From assembly GCF_019511445.1 (NCBI RefSeq), contig NZ_JAEUAN010000006.1, forward strand, positions 185,360-249,359: a stretch of DNA of 64,000 bases. Direction: 5' to 3'. The notes under the pieces are model-generated. The model was not told the DNA's origin and did not search any database. It saw nothing but the letters and a program-made list of their open reading frames with translations. Numbering within the stretch: the first letter of the stretch is position 1; each line of letters opens with the position of its first letter. Both the position numbers and the translations under genes were made by a program. The DNA is from Aliirhizobium wenxiniae (GTDB lineage Bacteria > Pseudomonadota > Alphaproteobacteria > Rhizobiales > Rhizobiaceae). Shown here piece by piece: positions 28,426 to 36,402 of this stretch.

Positions 28426-29810
28426 GGTCGTCCTGTAGCTGCCGCTGCCAGCCGGTCGGAACCGATCCGGGCCAGGCATGCGGCTGAGTTTTCGCTTGGC
28501 CTTCTTTCCGATCTGACAAGATCGGCTAGGCGGCGAAGCGTGGCGTTGGTATCGGCAAAGCTTGCGAAAGCAAAGGGTTGATCGGCAGCTTTTCCCTGCG
28601 CAATCAGAGAAACCCGATCCGCAGTGCCGCAAAGCGCAAGCGCTGCCGGTTGCGGATGGGCGCAGCCTTTGGGGCAGCCGGTCACGTGCAGCCTGAAAGA
28701 GCCGTCGAGCAGATCGCCGCATTCGGCGGCAGCTTTTGCTGCAATCTCATGGGTGGCGATCGTCGCCGAATTGCAAGCCGGACTGCCGGAGCAGGCGGCA
28801 ATATGGCCGCGTGGGTCGGTGGAGGAAGTGACGAAGCCGTTGTCTCCGGCGAAATCCTGCAATGACCGGCAGGCGTTTTCGCTGCCGAAGAAAAGCAGCG
28901 AATGGTCGAGCGCCGGTTTTACGGATTTTATACCCAGGCGGGTGGCTTCATCGCAAACGGCGATGAGTTCTTCCGCCCTTGCCTGACCGAAGGCCGGGCC
29001 GATGCCGATCGCGTGGAGATGGTCTGAGAGCGCGAACAGATCGAAAGGCGAGCCCGCATTTCTCGTCGTCATGCTCGGGCTTGTCCCGAGCATCTGCGAC
29101 GGATCGATTGTCACGACACCGGTAGATTTTCGGGACAAGCCCGAGGATGACGGTGGCGTGTGAAGCTGCGTCTCGCTCACCGAAAGATCGCGTGCCAGAT
29201 CCCGTCCGCGTGCCTTGTTTCCCAGGCCTTTCAGCTGTTTCAGCAGGCCGATGACCGTGTCGACAACGAGTGTTTCACGTAAAACATTGAAAACAAATCC
29301 TTTATCTTCGGTGCTGCCGAGAACCAGTTTCCAGTTGTGTTTTCCGACCGCAACAAGACGAATATCCGCCAGCAGATCCGAGTGCCGCAGAACCCCTCCA
29401 CCATCGACGACGACTGCCATCTTCGGTGCCAGTCCGGTGATGTCGTGTGAGGCTTCGCGAATAGCATCCGCCAGGGGTCGCGGATCGGCAATTTCGCTCT
29501 CATCCATCCCGGCAAGCGGCGGAATTTCGACGGCAAGGCCTTCGCGAAGCGGCAGGTTCATGGCCCGCACATCGGCATCTAGATGTGGGGCAGATGTCTT
29601 GCTTAAGCCGCGTATCTGCAGATTGCCGCGAGCGGAAATGTCGATCATGCCGTTACCATGCTTGAGCGCCAGCCGGCAGATATCCGCCAGCTGCGCTGGC
29701 GAGATCGCCTCGACCAGCGAAATGCGCGCCAGCAGGCCGTCACCGGTCATCATCGGGGCTGAAAGTGCCGGGCAGGCGCCTCTTTGCATTGTGAGCGGGA
29801 GCGCCGTCAT
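28422..29810 (-). CDS. cobG: Precorrin-3B synthase CobG (with in-frame repeat insertion)
   Basis: A 462-residue oxygen-dependent enzyme related to sulfite/nitrite reductases that hydroxylates precorrin-3A, marking the aerobic pathway. The N-terminal half-domain includes RGNLQIRGL. Cluster-ligand cysteines are CSGSPAC and, later, CPKGC, consistent with a 4Fe-4S centre. Residues about 220-248 come from a rhizobial palindromic element (29067-29152) inserted without breaking the frame, between the two conserved halves. It overlaps cobN and cobH by 4 bases each. Confidence 0.93.
   Translation of the reverse strand: MTALPLTMQRGACPALSAPMMTGDGLLARISLVEAISPAQLADICRLALKHGNGMIDISARGNLQIRGLSKTSAPHLDADVRAMNLPLREGLAVEIPPLAGMDESEIADPRPLADAIREASHDITGLAPKMAVVVDGGGVLRHSDLLADIRLVAVGKHNWKLVLGSTEDKGFVFNVLRETLVVDTVIGLLKQLKGLGNKARGRDLARDLSVSETQLHTPPSSSGLSRKSTGVVTIDPSQMLGTSPSMTTRNAGSPFDLFALSDHLHAIGIGPAFGQARAEELIAVCDEATRLGIKSVKPALDHSLLFFGSENACRSLQDFAGDNGFVTSSTDPRGHIAACSGSPACNSATIATHEIAAKAAAECGDLLDGSFRLHVTGCPKGCAHPQPAALALCGTADRVSLIAQGKAADQPFAFASFADTNATLRRLADLVRSERRPSENSAACLARIGSDRLAAAATGRP
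29067..29152. repeat. Rhizobial palindromic element inside cobG
   Basis: The left arm starts CGTCATGCTCGGGCTTGTCC and the right arm is its imperfect reverse complement, ending GACAAGCCCGAGGATGACG. The arms match at most positions over about 30 bases with a roughly 26-base centre. Sequences of this type are dispersed in Rhizobiaceae genomes, usually between genes. Here the element encodes about 29 low-complexity residues in CobG. Confidence 0.85.
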
Positions 29811-32800
29811 GCGACTTCTCCTTTTCGCGGGGGCATCAGCATTTCAAGCTCTGCATCTACGGCGTTGCGGCGCGGATGCCAGAGGCCGCGATCAAGTGCC
29901 GACCGGAAGCGTTCGCCCATATAGCGCGCGCCCTCGGGATTTTGCGCTATCAGAAACTCCCGCACGGCCTCATTGCCGAGATAGGCGTCATAGGTGGCGT
30001 CGATCAGCGATTGCGGAATGGCATGGGTGGTTTCCGCAAAGCCGATCAACCGATCGACCGTTTCGACCAGTTCGGCTGCACCGCGCGGTCCATGGCGCAT
30101 CTGGCCGGCGATGAAGCGTGGATTGACGGCTCGGGCACGAACAACCCGCGTGACGGCCTCCGAAATCGAGCGTGCCTTCGGCTTTGCCGGATCGGTCGTA
30201 TCGAGCGCGATCACATCTGCCTTGCCGCCAAGTGCTGCGACAGCCGCCGAAAAACCGCCGATAAAGGCGACATCGGCCGATCCGTCCAGAAGATCGCGGC
30301 CGGGATCGTCGCCGGTATGGACGAGCAGGTCGGCATTGCCGATCCGCCCGGCAAATTGACCGGGTACGTGGCTTGCCTCGCCGTCTGCGCCGCCAAAGGC
30401 ATGGCTGGTGGCGTCGAGATAGATGCGACCGAGTTCTTCCCGCTCGCCCCAAGAGCCATCGGCAAGCTTTTCCTCGATACCGGACCCGTAGGTGCCGGGC
30501 GCCGAGCCGAAAATGCGGGGCGGAATGGAGCCCAATTTCTGCGCCTCTTCGGCCAGCGGGTTGTCGCCCGGTGCTTCCTCACGCGCCGCAATTGCCCGCA
30601 TCGCGGCATCGAGCAGGGCGATCAGTGCCGGGAACATGTCACGGAACAGGCCGGAAATTCTGAGCGTCACATCGACGCGCGGCCGGCCGAGCTGCGCCGG
30701 GGCCAAAACCTCGATACCGGTGACGCGGCCGGTCGCCATGTCCTGAACCGGTCTTGCGCCCATCAGCGCCAGCACCTGCGCCACTTCCTCGCCACCGCTT
30801 CGAAGCGATGCGCTGCCCCAGAGATCGAAGACGAGGCTTTTCGGCCAGTCGCCATGGTCCTGAAGATAACGGCGCAAAATCTCGTCGGCGGCACGCTTGC
30901 CGAGTTCGAAGGCGGTCGGGGTCGGCAGAGTGCGTGGGTCGCTGGCATAAAGGTTGCGCCCGGTCGGCATCACGTCGCGGCGGCCGCGCGCCGGTGCGCC
31001 GGAAGGGCCGGGCCGGATATGTCTGCCGTCCAGCGCATCCAGCAGGGCCTGTCTTTCCGTCTCGGCGCTGGCGATTCGCAATGGGTCATCGTCGCCTTCG
31101 GCCACCTTGCCAAACACGTGCTGGCCGTCCTTGATGGCAAAGTCTTTCAGATCGCAGAGAAAGGCGTCGATCCGCGCCAAGGCGGTATCCGGGTCGTCGT
31201 CACGGGAAACACCGGCATCGGTGGCAATCGTCGTATCGCGGGCTGCATCGACAATCAGCTTTGCCAGCCGGTCGCGGCGGCGGCGATCGAGGCCATCGGC
31301 CTGCGCGTATTCATCGACCAGCAGTTCCAGCTTTTTTTCATCATCCGAAAGGCCGGCCCCGGTCAGGACAGGCGGCAGGTGGCCGATGGTGACGGCGGAG
31401 ATGCGTCGCTTGGCAACTGCCGCTTCGCCCGGGTTGGAGACGATGAACGGATAGATCACCGGCAGGCCGCCGGTCAGGAGTTCCGGGAAACACTCTTTCG
31501 ACAGCGCCACCGTCTTGCCCGGCAGCCACTCCAGCGTGCCATGGGCGCCGACATGGACGATGACATGGGCAGCGAGTTTGTGGCGTATCCATTGACCGAA
31601 AGCGATCAGCGCATGGCGCGGCGGCAGATCAGGGCTGTGATAGTCGGCGCGGCGATCGGCGTTGCGCCCGCGATCCGGTGCCAATGCCACGGTGACATTG
31701 CCGAACTGTGCCGCGCGGAACCGGTATGCGCCATTGTCGAGATCTTCGTCGTCCTGCGCGTTGCCCCAGGCCTCAATAGCACCGGGCGCGGCAGCATAGT
31801 CGTCAAGTGACAGGGAGCCGGTCTTCTGATCGAGACGATCAAGCAGTTCCCGTGCTGTGAGCGGAATATCGTCAATCGAATAACCGGCGCGCGAAAATTC
31901 TCGCAGCATGGAAAGCACGCTTTGCGGCACGTCCAGGCCGACCGCGTAACCGGTGCGGCCCGGAGCACTCGGGTAATCCGGCATCAGGATGACGATCTTG
32001 CGCTCAGCGCACGCTGTCATCTTCATCCGCAGAAAGGCCGCGATCCGATCCGCCCCCTGATCGACCCGATCGGGTTCAGGGCGGTTGGCGAGATCGGCCG
32101 ACCCGCTGCCGTCCTTGAAGGAAATCACGCCTGCCAGAATGCGGCCATCGAGTTCCGGCAGCACGACATGCATGGCAAGATCGGCAGGGTTGAGCCCACG
32201 TCGGCCTTCCATCCACCCCTCGCGCCGCGTGGTCGCAACGACGATCTGGAAGACCGGAATGCCCGTGCGGTCGAATATCGTGTCGTTCCTGTCGTCCGTG
32301 CCGCTGGCAAAGGCAGTGGTGGTCAGGATTGCTGCCGACCGGAGTCTGGCAATCGCCTTCTCGACGAAGGCAATCGCTTCGGCATCCTTCAGCCCGCTGA
32401 CGAAAATGGGGATGGGGGCAAAGCCCCTTGCACAAAGCGCTTCGAACAATGCATCGATCGGTGCCGCATCATTGGCAAGCAGCGTGGACCGATAGAACAG
32501 GATGGGCAGGTGTGGCGCATCCGGCGGAAATCCGGCCGTCAGCGCTTCAAGATCGACGATGCCTGCACCGGGACGATAAAAACCGGCCTTCGGCATTGGT
32601 ATTGCGGGTGAGATGACATCTGATTCGCCGCTTGCAAGCGCTGCAAGCCGCTGCACCAGCAGCCGCATATTGTCCGGCCCGCCCTCGCGAAAGCAGGCGA
32701 GGATACCGGCAAGTGTCTCTTCGGAGACTGTCGAAGCTGCAGCCAGCCGCTCGTCGCGCATGCTGCATTCGCCGGGCAGCATGACGAGCGCGATCTTCTT

Positions 32801-33304
32801 CCGCTTCGCCAGCCGCGACAGTTCCTCGACGCCATAGGTCCAGCGATCGTAACCGCCGAGAATGCGCACGAGGATCACCTTCGCATGCGCCGCAGTCTTT
32901 TCCAGCCACAGATCGACGGACATCGGGTGGCGCAGGTCGGAGAGGTTGGTGAGGGTAAGGGATGGACTGTTGTCATTGTGGGAGGCGTTACTCCCCTCTG
33001 CCCTGCCGGGAATCTCCCCCAAAAGGGGGGAGATCGATTCGAGGCGAGGTTTCGCCCCATTCAGATGTTGAGAATTAGATGATGTCGGTGCGTCCTGCTG
33101 ATCTCCCCCCTTGAGGGGGAGATGGCCGGTAGGCCAGAGAGGGGTATCAAGGCCGCCGCCCTCAGTTGAACCCCAAGCCGCCGCGATCCCGTTCAGATCG
33201 CTGCCGGAAAAGGACAGCACCACCACATCCGCTGGCGACTGGTTGAGGTCGACCGGTTCGATCAGGTCGTCGAGTGACGACGATGTGGTGGCGAGTATAT
33301 GCAT
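29807..33304 (-). CDS. cobN: Aerobic cobaltochelatase large subunit CobN (with in-frame repeat insertion)
   Basis: An 1165-residue CobN/magnesium-chelatase H-type protein that binds hydrogenobyrinic acid a,c-diamide and inserts cobalt together with CobS and CobT, which are not in this window. Motifs are HPMSVDLWLEKTAAHAKVI near the N-terminus, VIVHVGAHGTLEWLPGK in the middle, and LWGSASLRSGGEEVAQVL plus GSAPGTYGSGI in the C-terminal half. The protein is somewhat shorter than the about 1275 residues of P. denitrificans CobN. Residues about 53-105 derive from a repeat element absent from the conserved core. The stop overlaps the cobG start by 4 bases. Confidence 0.95.
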   Translation of the reverse strand: MHILATTSSSLDDLIEPVDLNQSPADVVVLSFSGSDLNGIAAAWGSTEGGGLDTPLWPTGHLPLKGGDQQDAPTSSNSQHLNGAKPRLESISPLLGEIPGRAEGSNASHNDNSPSLTLTNLSDLRHPMSVDLWLEKTAAHAKVILVRILGGYDRWTYGVEELSRLAKRKKIALVMLPGECSMRDERLAAASTVSEETLAGILACFREGGPDNMRLLVQRLAALASGESDVISPAIPMPKAGFYRPGAGIVDLEALTAGFPPDAPHLPILFYRSTLLANDAAPIDALFEALCARGFAPIPIFVSGLKDAEAIAFVEKAIARLRSAAILTTTAFASGTDDRNDTIFDRTGIPVFQIVVATTRREGWMEGRRGLNPADLAMHVVLPELDGRILAGVISFKDGSGSADLANRPEPDRVDQGADRIAAFLRMKMTACAERKIVILMPDYPSAPGRTGYAVGLDVPQSVLSMLREFSRAGYSIDDIPLTARELLDRLDQKTGSLSLDDYAAAPGAIEAWGNAQDDEDLDNGAYRFRAAQFGNVTVALAPDRGRNADRRADYHSPDLPPRHALIAFGQWIRHKLAAHVIVHVGAHGTLEWLPGKTVALSKECFPELLTGGLPVIYPFIVSNPGEAAVAKRRISAVTIGHLPPVLTGAGLSDDEKKLELLVDEYAQADGLDRRRRDRLAKLIVDAARDTTIATDAGVSRDDDPDTALARIDAFLCDLKDFAIKDGQHVFGKVAEGDDDPLRIASAETERQALLDALDGRHIRPGPSGAPARGRRDVMPTGRNLYASDPRTLPTPTAFELGKRAADEILRRYLQDHGDWPKSLVFDLWGSASLRSGGEEVAQVLALMGARPVQDMATGRVTGIEVLAPAQLGRPRVDVTLRISGLFRDMFPALIALLDAAMRAIAAREEAPGDNPLAEEAQKLGSIPPRIFGSAPGTYGSGIEEKLADGSWGEREELGRIYLDATSHAFGGADGEASHVPGQFAGRIGNADLLVHTGDDPGRDLLDGSADVAFIGGFSAAVAALGGKADVIALDTTDPAKPKARSISEAVTRVVRARAVNPRFIAGQMRHGPRGAAELVETVDRLIGFAETTHAIPQSLIDATYDAYLGNEAVREFLIAQNPEGARYMGERFRSALDRGLWHPRRNAVDAELEMLMPPRKGEVA
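32990..33146. repeat. Inverted pair of rhizobial repeat units inside cobN
   Basis: Two copies of a C/G-rich repeat unit lie in opposite orientation at 32990-33035 and 33100-33146, separated by about 64 bases. One arm starts GATCTCCCCCCTTGAGGGGG and continues GAGATGGCCGGTAGG. The other arm is its imperfect reverse complement, ending AAGGGGGGAGATC. The unit resembles a dispersed intergenic repeat common in Rhizobiales. It is read through in frame as part of CobN. Confidence 0.82.
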
Positions 33305-33331
33305 CCTTTTCTCTGACTGCTTTTGGGGCCG

Positions 33332-34369
33332 TTACGCCGCCAGCATCTTCTCGATCGCGGCGCGGTCGATGCCCTTTTCGCCAATCACGACAAGGCGGCT
33401 CTGGCGGGTTTCGCCTTGTGCCCAGGCGCGGTCGAAATAATGGTTTACGCGCGATCCTACCGCCTGAACCTGCAGCCGCATCGGCTTGTTCGCGACATCG
33501 ACAAAACCCTTGATGCGCAGCACGTTTTCGGCTTCCGCTGTTGCAGATATACGAGCGGCAAGTGCTTCAGGATCGGTGATCGAAGCCAGATCGATGACAA
33601 AGCTGTCGAAATCGTCGTGATCGTGGTCCAGTTCGTCATCATGATGGGTCTTGCGGTTTTCGATATCGTCCTCGACGGCAAGGCCCAGGCCGATCAGCAC
33701 GCCGGGATCAACCGCGCCGTTTGCAGCCGGGACGATCTTCACCGCACGCGGCAGATGTGCCTGAACGCGGCCCTTGGCGGCGGCAAGCGATGACTGGTCC
33801 AGGAGGTCGGTCTTGGTCAGCACGATCATGTCTGCGCAGGCCACCTGGTCTTCGAAAACTTCTTCGACCGGATCATCATGGTCGATGGAATCGTCTGCCT
33901 GGCGCTGGGCTTCGAGCGCCACGTGATCGTCGGCGACACGGCCTTCGGCGAGCGCCACCCCGTCAACGACGGCGATCACGCCGTCAACGGTTACGCGCGC
34001 CTTGACGGCCGGCCACTGGAAGGCCTGCACGAGCGGCTTCGGCAGTGCCAGACCGGAGGTCTCGATCAGGATATGGTCAACACGTGGTTCGCGGGCGAGA
34101 ATCTGGTCGATCGCCGGCACGAAATCGTCTGCCACCGTGCAGCAGATGCAGCCGTTCGCCAGCTCGATGATGTTGTCGTCCGGGCAGCTCTCGATACCGC
34201 AACCCTTCAGCACTTCGCCATCGATGCCGACATCGCCGAATTCGTTGACGATGATTGCCAGCCGTTTGCCGTCGAGCTTTTCGATCAGGTTGCGGATCAG
34301 CGTGGTCTTGCCCGCGCCGAGAAAACCGGTGACGACGGTGCAGGGGACCTTATCGAAATTGACGCTCAT
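33332..34369 (-). CDS. cobW: Cobalamin biosynthesis GTPase/metallochaperone CobW
   Basis: A 345-residue G3E-family GTPase. The P-loop is GFLGAGKTT near residue 15. The metal-binding motif CICCTV follows (ANGCICCT), and NEFGDVGID forms part of the switch. The C-terminal CobW_C domain ends the protein. Histidine/aspartate-rich residues (HHDDELDHDHDD) precede the C-terminal domain and could bind cobalt. It probably supplies Co(II) to the chelatase encoded next. The ATG at 34369 overlaps the upstream stop by 4 bases. Confidence 0.94.
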   Translation of the reverse strand: MSVNFDKVPCTVVTGFLGAGKTTLIRNLIEKLDGKRLAIIVNEFGDVGIDGEVLKGCGIESCPDDNIIELANGCICCTVADDFVPAIDQILAREPRVDHILIETSGLALPKPLVQAFQWPAVKARVTVDGVIAVVDGVALAEGRVADDHVALEAQRQADDSIDHDDPVEEVFEDQVACADMIVLTKTDLLDQSSLAAAKGRVQAHLPRAVKIVPAANGAVDPGVLIGLGLAVEDDIENRKTHHDDELDHDHDDFDSFVIDLASITDPEALAARISATAEAENVLRIKGFVDVANKPMRLQVQAVGSRVNHYFDRAWAQGETRQSRLVVIGEKGIDRAAIEKMLAA

Positions 34370-34794
34370 GAAGGAATGTCCTCGTGATGATGAAAGGGGG
34401 GAATGCGCGCCGTCATGCCTTTTCCACGAAGGCACATCGGGCGGCCGCGAAGGGGAAGGAAACCGCGCTCGTCTTCGGCCAGCATCATTGCGCCGGTGAC
34501 GATGTCGTCGACATTGTCGGTCGAGAGGTGACCAAAGACATAGGACCAGCCGGACCGGTGGTTGAAGGCGGCACTCGGGCTCTTGTCGCAATTGGCAAGG
34601 CAGGTCACGGGCTTGACCGCGAGCGGCTTGCCTTCTGCTGCCACGCGCAGAGCCTCGATCAGGCCGATGCCCGGGCGTGCCTCGCTGTTACTCGCCTCGC
34701 GGCAATTGGTGCAGACGAAGATCGTCACGTTGAATTCCCCGGCGACTTCATCAGTCGTCACGTCGGGATTGTTCTGTCGTTCGTCACTCGTCAT
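34366..34794 (-). CDS. DUF1636 family metal-binding protein
   Basis: A 142-residue protein with CTNC near residue 28 and CLANC later, an arrangement like thioredoxin-fold 2Fe-2S ferredoxins; the family is annotated as a predicted metal-binding protein. It is the first gene after the minus-strand B12 riboswitch and overlaps cobW by 4 bases, so it is co-regulated with cobalt insertion. Possible roles are electron donor or cobalt handling, both inferred. The start is uncertain: ATG at 34794 is used, with a GTG 15 bases upstream as alternative; neither has a strong ribosome site. Confidence 0.82.
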   Translation of the reverse strand: MTSDERQNNPDVTTDEVAGEFNVTIFVCTNCREASNSEARPGIGLIEALRVAAEGKPLAVKPVTCLANCDKSPSAAFNHRSGWSYVFGHLSTDNVDDIVTGAMMLAEDERGFLPLRGRPMCLRGKGMTARIPPFHHHEDIPS

Positions 34795-34911
34795 CAAGCC
34801 GCAAACCACCGGTTACTCTGCAATCGGGGTGCGCGGCAGGCGGGCGAACCATCCTGCTGTGAAAGATAAACTTCATCCGGAGCACCCCGCCCGGAAAAGC
34901 ACAATTTTCGA

Positions 34912-35110
34912 ACGGCAGGTCTCCTGGCTCGCGGGTCGTCGCCATCCGCCTGCCTTCCCAGAGAAATCCGTGGCCGGATGGTCTCCAGTGGCGTTTCTGG
35001 CAGAATGGCTCGCCGCACACAGTTGCGGGGGCAGCCGCGGCATTGGATGTCGTCATCCGCACCGCATTCTCTCTTAGCCCCCGCCGTTGCCGACAAGGGA
35101 CCGTTTCTGC
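34912..35110 (-). promoter_or_regulatory. Cobalamin riboswitch upstream of DUF1636-cobW-cobN operon
   Basis: On the minus strand the leader has the P3-P6 core element GCTGCCCCCGCAACTGT, the segment GCCACTGGAGACC and the B12 box AGCCAGGAGACCTGCC (ending near 34913). These are the conserved pieces of the adenosylcobalamin riboswitch in the right order. Downstream a GCGGGGTGC/GCGCACCCCG pairing before the first gene could form the expression platform. It should repress the operon when B12 is plentiful. Confidence 0.93.
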
Positions 35111-35114
35111 GTTC

Positions 35115-35143
35115 AACTAAGCGTTCCGGCATGGAACTGTCAA
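35115..35143 (-). promoter_or_regulatory. Predicted promoter of the DUF1636-cobW-cobN transcript
   Basis: On the minus strand TTGACA (35138-35143), 17-base spacer, TTAGTT (35115-35120), ending just upstream of the riboswitch. Confidence 0.6.
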
Positions 35144-35157
35144 TGTCGCAAGGGTGA

Positions 35158-35185
35158 TTGCCGATACAACCGAAATGTCTATAGT
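35158..35185 (+). promoter_or_regulatory. Predicted promoter of the cbtB-cbtA-cobO-cobQ transcript
   Basis: TTGCCG (35158-35163), 16-base spacer, TATAGT (35180-35185), placing transcription start at about 35192, at the head of the plus-strand riboswitch. Confidence 0.55.
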
Positions 35186-35189
35186 GATC

Positions 35190-35392
35190 TTCGTCTTTGG
35201 TGCCCGAGAGGGCTATCCAAGGGAATGCGGTGCGACGAAGACGTCAAATCCGCGGCTGCCCCCGCAACTGTAGGCGGAAAGCCTTTGCCCGATACGGCCA
35301 TCCGGCCGTTACGCCACTGGAGAGATCCGAGGAAGGATCGATCTGGGAAGGTGGGTAAAGGCGCCAGATCCGCGAGCCAGGAGACCTGCCAG
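35190..35392 (+). promoter_or_regulatory. Cobalamin riboswitch upstream of cbtB-cbtA
   Basis: The leader starts GGTGCCCGAGAGGGC and contains GGCTGCCCCCGCAACTGTAG, GCCACTGGAGAGATCC and the B12 box AGCCAGGAGACCTGCC at about 35375-35390. After the aptamer a short hairpin GCCCTC/GAGGGC (35415-35431) buries GGAGGG, a possible platform. It should shut off cobalt uptake and the following cob genes when B12 is abundant. Confidence 0.94.
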
Positions 35393-35446
35393 AAGACATT
35401 CGGCATTGTAAAGAGCCCTCGGGTGGAGGGCAGAAAGACGAATTCC

Positions 35447-35620
35447 ATGGTTAGCTCCACTGCCGGTGCGCTGAGCACCTCCGCATCCAAAATTCTTCCT
35501 CTCGGCATGTCGGCCATTCTGGGCCTGTTCATCGTCGGTTTTGTCGGCTTCTCGCATCTGGAAGTCGTGCATAACGCCGCCCATGACACGCGCCATTCGC
35601 TGGCCTTTCCCTGCCACTGA
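35447..35620 (+). CDS. cbtB: Cobalt transporter subunit CbtB
   Basis: A 57-residue protein with one membrane helix (about residues 17-37). Its histidine-rich C-terminus includes HNAAHDTRH and ends PCH, the family's likely metal site. CbtB pairs with CbtA in B12-regulated cobalt uptake. It is the first gene after the plus-strand riboswitch. The ATG lacks a well-spaced ribosome site: GGAGGG is 16 bases upstream and inside a hairpin. Confidence 0.88.
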   Translation: MVSSTAGALSTSASKILPLGMSAILGLFIVGFVGFSHLEVVHNAAHDTRHSLAFPCH

Positions 35621-35634
35621 CGAGGAATTTTCAT

Positions 35635-36402
35635 ATGTCGCTGTTTCGTAACATCGTCCTTGCGGCGGTGATCGCCGGTCTGTTGTCCGGGCTGCTGATG
35701 ACCGTGATGCAGAGCTTTTCCACCGTGCCGCTCATTCTTGCGGCGGAAACTTTCGAAAATGCCGGCGGCGAAGAGGCCGGCCATAGCCACTCCCATGATG
35801 CTGCGGCACCGGCTGCAGGCACGGCGGCACCTGCCGATCACCATCATGACGAGGAAGCCTGGGCGCCGGCCGATGGCTTCGAGCGCTTTTTCTATACCGC
35901 TGCCGCCAACATTCTGTCTGCAATCGGCTTCGCATTGGTTGCCATTGCCGTTGCCGAGGCGCTCGGCGGTCTCGGTGGATGGCGCGGCGGGTTGATGTTC
36001 GGCATTGCCGGTTTCATCGCCGTCAGTCTCGCACCCGGTCTCGGCCTGCCGCCGGAACTGCCGGGCATGCCAGCCGCCGAACTCGGCCCTCGCCAGGTCT
36101 GGTGGACTGCAACCGTCGTCTGCACCGCTGCAGGTCTTGGTCTGCTTGCCTATACGCGTTCGGCACTGCTTGCTGTGCTTGCTATCGTCCTGCTCGTCGC
36201 CCCGCATCTCGTCGGCGCGCCGCTGCCGGAAAGCCATGAAACAGCGGTACCGATCGAGCTGCATGCCCGCTTCGTCAATGCAGTCTACGCGACCAATCTC
36301 GTTTTCTGGGCTGTTCTCGGCGCGCTTGCTGGCGTATTGCGACAGAAGTTTCGCAGCGGCGAGGCCGCGCCCATCGGATCAAACCGGGAGCTTGCAGCAT
36401 AG
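35635..36402 (+). CDS. cbtA: Cobalt transporter subunit CbtA
   Basis: A 255-residue inner-membrane protein with five or more hydrophobic helices. A histidine-rich loop at about residues 49-72 (GHSHSHDAA ... DHHHDEE) lies after the first helix and probably binds Co(II). The segment EELPGMPAAELGPRQ-like loop (ELPGMPAAELGPRQVWW) and the late HLVGAPLPESH are family hallmarks. It follows cbtB by 14 bases; its TAG stop shares one base with the GTG start of cobO. Confidence 0.92.
   Translation: MSLFRNIVLAAVIAGLLSGLLMTVMQSFSTVPLILAAETFENAGGEEAGHSHSHDAAAPAAGTAAPADHHHDEEAWAPADGFERFFYTAAANILSAIGFALVAIAVAEALGGLGGWRGGLMFGIAGFIAVSLAPGLGLPPELPGMPAAELGPRQVWWTATVVCTAAGLGLLAYTRSALLAVLAIVLLVAPHLVGAPLPESHETAVPIELHARFVNAVYATNLVFWAVLGALAGVLRQKFRSGEAAPIGSNRELAA

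Noticed and set aside
29876..31810. 644-codon open frame on the plus strand opposite cobN
   Set aside because: It is an antisense shadow of a gene with unmistakable CobN motifs; the translation is rich in Arg/Gly/Asp with no recognisable domain.
32990..33146. Repeat in cobN taken as an insertion sequence
   Set aside because: Too short, no transposase frame and no target duplication could be identified; it is a small non-coding repeat pair.
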